Shown here one piece after another: positions 8,493-15,173 of a stretch of 17,966 nt of DNA. The stretch's first letter is position 1, and the number at the start of each line of letters is the position of its first letter. This stretch comes from Mesorhizobium sp. (GTDB lineage Bacteria > Pseudomonadota > Alphaproteobacteria > Rhizobiales > Rhizobiaceae). Below the pieces are notes generated by a model that did no database searches, was not told the DNA's origin, and was given only the letters and a program-made list of their open reading frames with translations. The stretch spans positions 1 to 17,966 of the forward strand of contig JAUYMV010000285.1 in the NCBI GenBank assembly GCA_030698645.1. Direction: 5' to 3'. Position numbers and translations under genes: made by a program.

Positions 8493-8573
8493 GCACTCGT
8501 GCTGGAAAATCGTCGAGCAGGCCACCGATGCCAGCGGACGGCGCCCGCGAGCAGCGCGTCGCTAATCAACCCG

Positions 8574-11500
8574 TCAGTGCGCCTCGTCCCAGTTGTCGGC
8601 CGAACGAGCGTCGACATGCAGCGGCACGCGCATCGACAGCGCGGGCATCGCCGCGTGCTCCATCACCTGGCGGATCACCGGGATGGCGGCCTCGACGTCG
8701 CCGGCGTCGGCCTCGAAGATCAGCTCGTCGTGGACCTGCAGGAGCATGCGCACGCCGTCGAGCCTGGCTGCGCCGAGCGTGTCGTCCATGCGGATCATCG
8801 CGCGGCGGATGATGTCGGCGGCCGAGCCCTGGATCGGCGCGTTGATCGCCGCGCGCTCGTTGAAGGCGCGCACCTGCGGGTTGGACGAGCGGATTTCGGG
8901 ATAATGCGCGCGGCGTCCGAAGATGGTCTGCACATAGCCGTTGTCGCGGGCGAACGCCTTGGTCTCGTCCATGTAGTCGCGGATGCCCGGGAAGCGCTCG
9001 AAATATTTCCGGATGTAGTCGCCGGCCTCCTCGCGCGATATCGACAACTGGTTGGCGAGACCGAAGGCCGAGATGCCGTAGATGATGCCGAAGTTGATCG
9101 CCTTGGCGCGCCGGCGCACGTCGGACGGCATGCCCTCGACCGGCACGCCGAACATTTCCGATGCCGTCATCGCGTGGATGTCGACGCCATCGGCGAAAGC
9201 CTGCGTCAGCTGGGGAATCTGCGCGATGTGCGCCAGGATGCGCAGTTCGATCTGGCTGTAGTCGGCCGAGATCAGCTTGTTGCCCTTGTCCGCGATGAAC
9301 GCCGTACGGATGCGGCGGCCCTCGGCCGTGCGGATCGGGATGTTCTGCAGGTTCGGCTCCGACGACGACAGGCGCCCGGTCGAGGTCGACGCCATGGCAT
9401 AGGAGGTGTGGACGCGCCTGGTGTCGGGGTGGATGTAGTCCGGCAGCGCGTCGGTATAGGTCGACTTGAGCTTGGTCAGCTGGCGCCAGTCGACGATCTT
9501 GCGCGGCAGTTCGTAGCCTTCGGCCGCGAGTTCCTCGAGCACCTGCGCCGTCGTCGACCACTGGCCGGACTTGGTCTTCGAGCCCCCGGGAAGACCCATG
9601 CGACCGAACAGGATGTCACCCAGCTGCTTCGGCGAGCCGATGGTGAAGCGTTCGCCGGCGACCGCGTAGATCTCGTCCTCAAGCGCCGCCGCGCGCTGCG
9701 CCAGTTCGCCGGAGAGCCGGCTCAGCATCTGGCGGTCGACCGAAATGCCGCGCTCCTCCATGCGCGCCAGCACCGGCACCAGCGGTCTCTCCAGGCGCTC
9801 ATAGACCGATGCGATGCCATTGGCGGCGAGCCGCGGCTTCAGCACGCGCCAGAGCCGCAGGGCGAGGTCCGCGCCCTCGGTCGAATAGGTCGTCGCGCGC
9901 TCGATATCGACGAAATCGAAGGTGACGAGGCTCTTGCCCGACCCGGCCACGTCCTTGAACGGAATCACGGCATGGCCGAGCCAGCGCTCCGCGAGTGCGT
10001 CCAGAGTATGGCCGCCGGTGCCGGAATCGAGCGCATAGGACAGCAGCATCGTGTCGTCGAGCGGCGCGATGTCGATGCCCAGGCGGTGCATCAGCAGCCA
10101 GTCATACTTGATGTCGTGGCCGATCTTCAGCACCGACCGGTCGGTGAGCAGCGGCCCGATCGCGGCGAGCGCGTCCTCGAAGGCGACCTGGCCCGGCGTG
10201 CGCCCGCCGCCGAGCAGGTCGTCGGCCCCGGCGCGATGCGCGATGGGCACATAGGCGGCGCGCCCGGGCGCGATGCCGAGCGAAAAGCCGACCAGTTCGG
10301 CGCGCATCGGATCGAGCGAGGTGGTCTCGGTGCGGAACGATATGGCGCCGGCCTCGCGCGCCTCGGCGATCCATGCGGCAAGCGTCGCGGAATCGCGAAT
10401 GCAGGCATATTTGTCGCGCTCGATCTTCGCCGAACTGGCGGCGTCGGCGCGCTTGGCAGCCAGGGCCGCGGGATTCAGCCCGCCGGCGGGAGCGGCACCC
10501 TCGGTCTCGCCCGAGGACGCATCGGCCAGCCGCCCGTAGATCCCGGCGGGTGCGCCCGCCGCGCGGGCAGTAGCGGGTCGCGGCGCGGTGGCGTCGGCCC
10601 CCGGCGCGGCGCCGGCTCCGACATCCGGGCCGTGCGCATCACTGCCCACCTGCAACGTCACCGGCACCGGCTCGATCTCGGACGCGTCGGTCCCCGTCGC
10701 CTCGGCGACGCGGCGCGTCAGCGTCGAGAATTCCATCGCCTTGAGGAAGCCGATCAGCTTCGGCCCATCCGGTGCGCGCAGGGCGAAGTCGTCCAGCCCG
10801 TCGGTCACCGGCACGTCGTTCTTCAGTGTGACGAGTTCGCGCGAGATGCGCGCCTTGTCGGCATTGGCAATGATCGCCTCGCGCCGCTTGTCCTGCTTGA
10901 TCTCGGCCGCGCGCTCGAGCAGCGTGTCGAGATCGCCGAACTGCTCCAGGAGCAGCGCCGCCGTCTTCGGTCCGATGCCAGGCACGCCGGGCACGTTGTC
11001 GATGGAATCGCCGGTCAGCGCCTGCAGGTCGATCATCTTTTCCGGCGGTACGCCCCACTTCTCGATGACCTCGGAAACGCCGATCTCCTTGTCCTTCATC
11101 GGGTCGTACATCGACACCGACGCCCCGACCAGCTGCATCAGGTCCTTGTCGGAAGAGATGATGGTCGTGTCGCCGCCGGCCTCGCGGGCAAGCCTGGCGT
11201 AGGTGGCGATCAGGTCGTCGGCCTCGAAGCCGTCCATCTCGATGCAGGGCAGGTCGAACGCCTTGGTCGCCTGGCGGATCAGCCCGAACTGCGGGATCAG
11301 GTCTTCCGGCGGCGCCGAGCGGTTGGCCTTGTATTCTGCGTAGAGTTCGTTGCGGAACGTCTTCGACGAATAGTCGAAAATGACCGCGAAATGGGTCGGG
11401 ACCACGCCGACATCGGTGTTGCGCGCGTCGAGCATCAGCTTCCACAGCATGTTGCAGAAGCCGGCGACGGCGCCGACCGGCAGCCCGTCCGACTTGCGGG

Positions 11501-11579
11501 TCAAGGGCGGCAGCGCGTGATAGGCGCGGAAAATATAGCCCGAGCCATCGACGAGGAAGAGATGATCGCCTTTTTTCAT
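8574..11579 (-). CDS. polA: DNA polymerase I
   Basis: This enzyme processes Okazaki fragments and fills repair gaps. It has 1001 residues from the ATG at 11579, whose MKKGDHLFLVDGSG start is typical of alphaproteobacterial PolA; the open frame up to 11639 is not used. The 5' nuclease domain covers 1-290, with FDYSSKTFRNELY, FEADDLIA, SSDKDLMQL and GVPGIGPKTAALLL intact. A low-complexity Ala/Gly/Pro linker spans about 305-385. The 3'-5' exonuclease-like domain covers about 390-585. The polymerase domain covers about 595-1001 and has motif A SADYSQIELR (771-780), motif B RRRAKAINFGIIYG (822-835) and motif C QVHDELIFE (948-956) intact. The exonuclease site is odd. ExoI reads FRTETTSLD, with R416 at the position of E. 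coli D355, and ExoIII reads YSTEGAD, with G569 at the position of D501. E418 and D493 are kept. Proofreading is therefore probably weak or absent, while synthesis and nick translation should work. Confidence 0.97.
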   Translation of the reverse strand: MKKGDHLFLVDGSGYIFRAYHALPPLTRKSDGLPVGAVAGFCNMLWKLMLDARNTDVGVVPTHFAVIFDYSSKTFRNELYAEYKANRSAPPEDLIPQFGLIRQATKAFDLPCIEMDGFEADDLIATYARLAREAGGDTTIISSDKDLMQLVGASVSMYDPMKDKEIGVSEVIEKWGVPPEKMIDLQALTGDSIDNVPGVPGIGPKTAALLLEQFGDLDTLLERAAEIKQDKRREAIIANADKARISRELVTLKNDVPVTDGLDDFALRAPDGPKLIGFLKAMEFSTLTRRVAEATGTDASEIEPVPVTLQVGSDAHGPDVGAGAAPGADATAPRPATARAAGAPAGIYGRLADASSGETEGAAPAGGLNPAALAAKRADAASSAKIERDKYACIRDSATLAAWIAEAREAGAISFRTETTSLDPMRAELVGFSLGIAPGRAAYVPIAHRAGADDLLGGGRTPGQVAFEDALAAIGPLLTDRSVLKIGHDIKYDWLLMHRLGIDIAPLDDTMLLSYALDSGTGGHTLDALAERWLGHAVIPFKDVAGSGKSLVTFDFVDIERATTYSTEGADLALRLWRVLKPRLAANGIASVYERLERPLVPVLARMEERGISVDRQMLSRLSGELAQRAAALEDEIYAVAGERFTIGSPKQLGDILFGRMGLPGGSKTKSGQWSTTAQVLEELAAEGYELPRKIVDWRQLTKLKSTYTDALPDYIHPDTRRVHTSYAMASTSTGRLSSSEPNLQNIPIRTAEGRRIRTAFIADKGNKLISADYSQIELRILAHIAQIPQLTQAFADGVDIHAMTASEMFGVPVEGMPSDVRRRAKAINFGIIYGISAFGLANQLSISREEAGDYIRKYFERFPGIRDYMDETKAFARDNGYVQTIFGRRAHYPEIRSSNPQVRAFNERAAINAPIQGSAADIIRRAMIRMDDTLGAARLDGVRMLLQVHDELIFEADAGDVEAAIPVIRQVMEHAAMPALSMRVPLHVDARSADNWDEAH

Positions 11580-11671
11580 GGGCCGAGGGATAGCGCGACA
11601 CGGCGTTCCGGTCCATGGCAAAGCCAGCGCTGTCGCCACATCCTGCCAGCGCCGCGATTCTCACGCGTTCG

Positions 11672-11685
11672 TTACAAACATGTAA
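11672..11685. promoter_or_regulatory. Palindrome TTACA-N4-TGTAA, possible operator upstream of polA
   Basis: A perfect 5+5 inverted repeat (TTACA, spacer AACA, TGTAA) lies about 93 bases upstream of the polA start, in an AT-richer patch. Its size and symmetry suit a dimeric regulator. No specific regulator is recognised, and a 10-base match could be chance. Confidence 0.25.
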
Positions 11686-11785
11686 TCTTCGCGCCCTTGA
11701 ATCGCCATTTTCCGGAACCCAAATGTCGGTCATCGGCAATTATCGCCGAGTTCGGTTGAAGGCCCGTCCCCCGCCTGTACCGGAC

Positions 11786-11873
11786 ACTGCGGCAGCCTCA
11801 TCCCCCTCTCCGGGCTGCCGCATCGTTTCGAGTATGGCCGCCACGGTTCCCCCCTCCACCGTGGCGGCCTTTT
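11786..11873 (+). ncRNA. Candidate small RNA with two C-rich-loop hairpins
   Basis: Two strong hairpins follow each other on the + strand. Hairpin 1 pairs 11788-11797 with 11813-11822 (10 bp, perfect) around the loop TCATCCCCCTCTCCG. Hairpin 2 pairs 11836-11847 with 11858-11869 (12 bp, perfect) around the loop TCCCCCCTCC and is followed by TTTT. No coding sequence on this strand ends here, since polA diverges, so the terminator needs its own transcript. Both loops are pyrimidine-rich, and the second contains CCUCC, complementary to a Shine-Dalgarno core. This layout resembles anti-SD small RNAs of alphaproteobacteria (cuckoo/CcsR and alpha-r14 types). The 5' end is not defined and no clear promoter is seen. 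An attenuator-like leader of the peptidase gene is the main alternative. Confidence 0.5.
11836..11873 (+). terminator. Intrinsic terminator (12-bp stem, T4)
   Basis: GGCCGCCACGGT pairs perfectly with ACCGTGGCGGCC across a 10-base loop, and TTTT follows at once. The orientation is + only, because the opposite side of the stem lacks a T run. It lies 83 bases ahead of the M20 peptidase start and well outside polA. Confidence 0.8.
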
Positions 11874-11956
11874 CATGTCCGGCGTACCATCTGGTCTTTC
11901 GGTTCTCCGGCGCAGGAAGTAGGTTCGCGCCACAGAATCATCCGGAAAGCCCTTTG

Positions 11957-13345
11957 ATGACCGCGCTTGCTCCCGTTCTCGACACGCTCGACGCCACTCT
12001 CGATGCCAGCCTCGACCGGCTTTTCGACCTATTGCGCATCCAGTCGATCTCGACCGATCCCGCCTACAGGGACCAGTGCCGCCAGGCCGCCGAATGGCTG
12101 GCCAAGGACCTGCAGTCAATCGGCTTCAGCGCCTCGGTGCGCGACACGACCGGCCATCCGATGGTGGTGGCGCACCATGATGGTCCTTCGCCCGACGCCC
12201 CGCACGTCCTCTTTTACGGGCACTACGACGTCCAGCCGGTCGATCCGCTGAACCTCTGGGAAAGTGACCCCTTCGAGCCGTCGCTGAAGGAGGTCTCGCC
12301 CGGCCGCAGAATCATCACCGGCCGTGGGTCCGCCGACGACAAGGGCCAGCTGATGACCTTCGTCGAGGCCTGCCGCGCCTACAAGCAGGCGCATGGCGCC
12401 TTGCCCTGCCGGGTCTCGATCCTGTTCGAGGGCGAGGAGGAATCCGGCTCACCGTCCCTGAAGCCATTCCTCGAAGCCAACGCCGCCGAGCTCAAGGCCG
12501 ATTTCGCGCTCGTTTGCGATACCGGCATGTGGGACCGGGACACGCCGGCGATCTCGACGGGATTGCGCGGGCTGGTCGGCGAGGAGATCACCGTCAAGGC
12601 GGCGAACCGCGACCTGCATTCCGGCTCGTTCGGCGGCGCCGCCGCCAATCCGATCCGTATCCTGGCAAAGATCCTGGCCGACATCCACGACGAGACCGGC
12701 CGGGTCACCATCCCCGGCTTCTACGACGGCGTCGAGGAGACCCCGTCGCAGGTGCTGGCGTCGTGGGAAACGCTCGGCGAAACGGCCGAGGACTTCCTCG
12801 GCCCCATCGGCCTGTCGATCCCGTCCGGCGAAAAGGGCCGCTCGGTGCTCGAACTTGTCTGGGCGCGCCCGACAGCCGAGTTCAACGGCATCATCGGCGG
12901 CTACACCGGCAAGGGCTTCAAGACCGTCATCGCGGCGGAGGCATCGTCGAAGATTTCGTTTCGCCTCGTGCACAAGCAGGACCCGATCAAAATCCGCGAC
13001 GCCTTCCGCGACTTCGTCCGCGCGCGCATCCCGGCCGACTGCTCGGTCGAATTCCACGAACATGGCGGCTCGCCGGCCATCCAACTGTCCTACGACTCGC
13101 CCTTCCTGGCAAAGGCCAAGGATGCGCTGTCGGACGAGTGGCCGAAGCCCGCCGTCATGATCGCCATGGGCGGCTCGATCCCGATCGTCGGCGACTTCCA
13201 GACCTATCTCGGCATGGAATCGCTGCTCGTCGGCTTCGGCCTGTCGGATGACCGCATCCATTCGCCGAACGAGAAATACGAGCTGTCGTCCTTCCACAAG
13301 GGACAGCGCTCCTGGGCGCGCATTCTTGACGCGCTCGCGCGCTGA
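11957..13345 (+). CDS. M20 family metallopeptidase (dipeptidase/ArgE-DapE-like)
   Basis: This is a cytosolic di-zinc aminoacylase or dipeptidase of the M20 family, 462 residues long. Metal-site motifs are in order: H89 and D91 in FYGHYDVQP, D127 in GRGSADDKGQ, the glutamates of FEGEEESGS (158-162), D188 in VCDTGMW, and H435 in IHSPNEKYE. A dimerisation (lid) insert around residues 210-370 includes DLHSGSFGGAAANP. The ATG at 11957 follows GGAAAG (11944-11949) at a spacing of 7 and gives a normal N-terminus. The frame is open back to 11615, but that stretch is intergenic. RNase D follows 16 bases downstream on the same strand. Similar proteins are usually called M20 dipeptidases. They hydrolyse dipeptides or N-acyl amino acids, and the exact substrate is open. 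Confidence 0.93.
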   Translation: MTALAPVLDTLDATLDASLDRLFDLLRIQSISTDPAYRDQCRQAAEWLAKDLQSIGFSASVRDTTGHPMVVAHHDGPSPDAPHVLFYGHYDVQPVDPLNLWESDPFEPSLKEVSPGRRIITGRGSADDKGQLMTFVEACRAYKQAHGALPCRVSILFEGEEESGSPSLKPFLEANAAELKADFALVCDTGMWDRDTPAISTGLRGLVGEEITVKAANRDLHSGSFGGAAANPIRILAKILADIHDETGRVTIPGFYDGVEETPSQVLASWETLGETAEDFLGPIGLSIPSGEKGRSVLELVWARPTAEFNGIIGGYTGKGFKTVIAAEASSKISFRLVHKQDPIKIRDAFRDFVRARIPADCSVEFHEHGGSPAIQLSYDSPFLAKAKDALSDEWPKPAVMIAMGGSIPIVGDFQTYLGMESLLVGFGLSDDRIHSPNEKYELSSFHKGQRSWARILDALAR

Positions 13346-13361
13346 AACTCCGGAGACCGTC

Positions 13362-13979
13362 ATGACCATCCGCTTCCACAAGAACGACCTGCCCGACCTC
13401 GCGCATTACGACGTCGACGCGGTCGCCATCGACACCGAGACGCTCGGCCTCAAGCCGCACCGCGACCGGCTCTGCGTGGTGCAGATCTCGCCCGGCGACG
13501 GCTCCGCCGACGTCATCCAGATCGCGCCCGGCCAGAAGCGCGCGCCCAACCTCGTGGCGCTGCTGAAGAACCGCAAGATCACGAAGCTGTTCCACTTCGG
13601 CCGCTTCGATCTCGCCGTGCTCTATCAGGCCTTCGGCGCCATGCCCGAGCCGGTGTTCTGCACCAAGATCGCCTCGCGCCTGACACGCACCTACACGGAC
13701 CGCCACGGGCTGAAGGACATCTGCTCTGAGCTTCTGGGGGTCAGCCTGTCCAAGGTCCAGCAGTCGTCGGACTGGGCGGCCGAGACCCTGTCGCCGGACC
13801 AACTCGAATACGCCGCCTCCGACGTGCTCTACCTGCACCGGCTGCGCGAGGCCCTCGCCGGACGCCTGGCGCGCGACGGCCGCGAGGCGGAAGCCGCCGC
13901 GTGCTTCAAATTCCTGCCAACACGGGCGAAGCTCGATTTGATGGGTTGGGACGAAGAGGACATCTTCGCCCACAGCTAG
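13362..13979 (+). CDS. rnd: Ribonuclease D (short, exonuclease domain only)
   Basis: This is a 3'-5' exoribonuclease of the DEDDy class, which trims tRNA and other structured RNA 3' ends in the cytosol. The active-site residues are D24 and E26 in AIDTETLGL, D83 in FHFGRFDLAVL, and Y150 with D154 in YAASDVLYLHR, so the site looks complete. The protein has 205 residues and consists of the nuclease domain alone. E. coli RNase D is about 375 residues and adds two HRDC domains; the short form is common in alphaproteobacteria. The ATG at 13362 follows GGAG (13352-13355) at a spacing of 6. The gene lies 16 bases after the M20 peptidase gene and is probably co-transcribed with it. Its stop is only 2 bases from that of the convergent acyltransferase gene. 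Confidence 0.9.
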   Translation: MTIRFHKNDLPDLAHYDVDAVAIDTETLGLKPHRDRLCVVQISPGDGSADVIQIAPGQKRAPNLVALLKNRKITKLFHFGRFDLAVLYQAFGAMPEPVFCTKIASRLTRTYTDRHGLKDICSELLGVSLSKVQQSSDWAAETLSPDQLEYAASDVLYLHRLREALAGRLARDGREAEAAACFKFLPTRAKLDLMGWDEEDIFAHS

Positions 13980-13981
13980 GT

Positions 13982-15070
13982 CTACGCCGCGGCGACCTGT
14001 CTTTTTGCCGGGGTGTCGATATGCGCCCAGTCGGGCCGCTCGAACAGGAACCGGCCATAGCCCGACCACTGCACCAGACCGTAGAACACGACCGGCCCGG
14101 TGACCGCCGCGATCGTCGTGATCAGCGAGATCGTGCCGATGTCGGTGACGATGCCGGTCTTCAGCAGCACGACGCGGGTTGCCGCCATCGGCAGGAAGAA
14201 CGCCAGATAGACGACGATCGAATGCGCGCCAAGCCAGTTGAGCCAGGCGGCGTTCCTGAGTTCGGACAACAGAACCGCTATCGCCACGACGGCTATCAGG
14301 CCGGCGCTGCCAAGCAGAAGCGAGACGAAGGGAAGTTCGGCAATGCCCTGCATGGCGCCTGAATCGCCGATATCCGGCTGCAGGAACGCGGCCAGGGCGA
14401 AGGGCGCGGGGGTGAAGACAAACAGCGCATTGATCGGGGCCCAGACGGCCAGGGCCGCCAGCACCCTGGCCGGATTGGCGCGAAACCAGTCGGCGAGCGT
14501 GAAGACATGCGCGGCAAGCGCATAGCCGGCGAAGAAATAGACATAGCGGCCGCAGAATTCGTCGAAGGTGATCGAGCCGGTGCGCACCGGCAGGATCTCC
14601 ATAGTTGCCGCCCAGAGCAGCACGAACCAGACCGGCAGCGAGCGAACGGCTCGCGTGAAGACGAAGAAGATCGGCAGGAGATAGACGAACCAGAGTGTGC
14701 CGAAAGGTTGCACGAAGGCGAACAGATAGGCCGCGACAGCACCCGCCGCACCCTGTTCCAAGGCAATGCCCGGCGCCTTGAAGGCGAACTGGATGGCCAG
14801 CCAGAGCACATAGAAGTAGGCGAAATGCACGACCTTCCGGTCGAGATAGCGCAGCCATGGACGGTCAATCACGAGGCCAAGGAACAGGCCGGAGATCAGG
14901 AAGAAGTCGGGCATACGGAAGGGTCTGGCCCACGCGACCGCAAGGTGCATCCAGCCCTGCTCGCCGGCCGCCGCCTCGACGCCGAGCGTCGCGTGCACCA
15001 TCACCACCATGATGATGCAGATGCCCTTGGCTGTGTCGACCCAGCCGATGCGTGAGGTATTGCCAGCCAT
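13982..15070 (-). CDS. Acyltransferase family 3 membrane protein
   Basis: This is an integral inner-membrane O-acyltransferase of the Acyl_transf_3 (OafA/NodX/OpgC-like) family, 362 residues long. Such enzymes move acetyl or succinyl groups onto sugars of exported glycans. The N-terminus has the family pattern of Asp and Lys just before the first helix (WVDTAKGICIIMVVMVH, residues 10-26), with the His at residue 26 that is conserved in the family. RMPDFFLISGLFLG follows at about 52-65. About ten hydrophobic helices run through the protein, ending near the short hydrophilic tail. The start ATG at 15070 has only a weak ribosome site (ACGAG). The GT22-like gene lies 103 bases upstream on the same strand, so the pair may share a transcript and modify the same envelope glycan. 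That link is an inference. The acyl donor and acceptor are unknown. Confidence 0.88.
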   Translation of the reverse strand: MAGNTSRIGWVDTAKGICIIMVVMVHATLGVEAAAGEQGWMHLAVAWARPFRMPDFFLISGLFLGLVIDRPWLRYLDRKVVHFAYFYVLWLAIQFAFKAPGIALEQGAAGAVAAYLFAFVQPFGTLWFVYLLPIFFVFTRAVRSLPVWFVLLWAATMEILPVRTGSITFDEFCGRYVYFFAGYALAAHVFTLADWFRANPARVLAALAVWAPINALFVFTPAPFALAAFLQPDIGDSGAMQGIAELPFVSLLLGSAGLIAVVAIAVLLSELRNAAWLNWLGAHSIVVYLAFFLPMAATRVVLLKTGIVTDIGTISLITTIAAVTGPVVFYGLVQWSGYGRFLFERPDWAHIDTPAKRQVAAA

Positions 15071-15173
15071 CTCGTTTTCTCAGCCGCTTTGGCGTGCCTG
15101 CAGCTTAGACCGAGATCGCCGCCAAACCGTTAACGCCCCCGAATGCCGGAACACGGGCGCTCCTGGCCCGGCA

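Larger units (their letters stand above)
11580..11956. other. 377-base divergent intergenic region between polA and the M20 peptidase gene
   Basis: This is the only gap above 300 bases. It must hold the polA promoter (- strand) and the start of the peptidase-rnd transcript (+ strand). It contains a palindrome at 11672-11685, three GANTC sites (11656, 11699 and 11935, potential CcrM methylation sites), and a two-hairpin, terminator-ended element at 11786-11873. No convincing -35/-10 pair was found for either flanking gene. Open frames running through it are extensions of the peptidase frame or shadows. Confidence 0.7.

Noticed and set aside
8493..8573. Search for a bidirectional terminator between the GMC gene and polA
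   Set aside because: Only a 4-bp palindrome (GCAC-TC-GTGC) is visible and no T run follows it.
11697..11726. TTGAAT with a downstream AAATG as a promoter for the small RNA
   Set aside because: The -10 match is poor at every acceptable spacing, so it cannot be used to place the 5' end.
8499..11759. A 1086-codon open frame on the + strand covering polA in antisense
   Set aside because: Its translation is Arg/His/Asp-rich with no recognisable domain, and the opposite strand encodes a complete PolA. It is a GC-driven shadow frame.
11615..11956. N-terminal extension of the M20 peptidase frame, including an in-frame ATG at 11834
   Set aside because: The extension crosses the terminator hairpin and has no M20 similarity. 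ATG 11957 has a ribosome site and a normal N-terminus.
13978..14006. Possible terminator AGGTC/GACCT with a following T5 after rnd
   Set aside because: The stem is only 5 bp with an 11-base loop and a 3-base gap before the T run, and it lies within the acyltransferase coding sequence. It is too weak to annotate.
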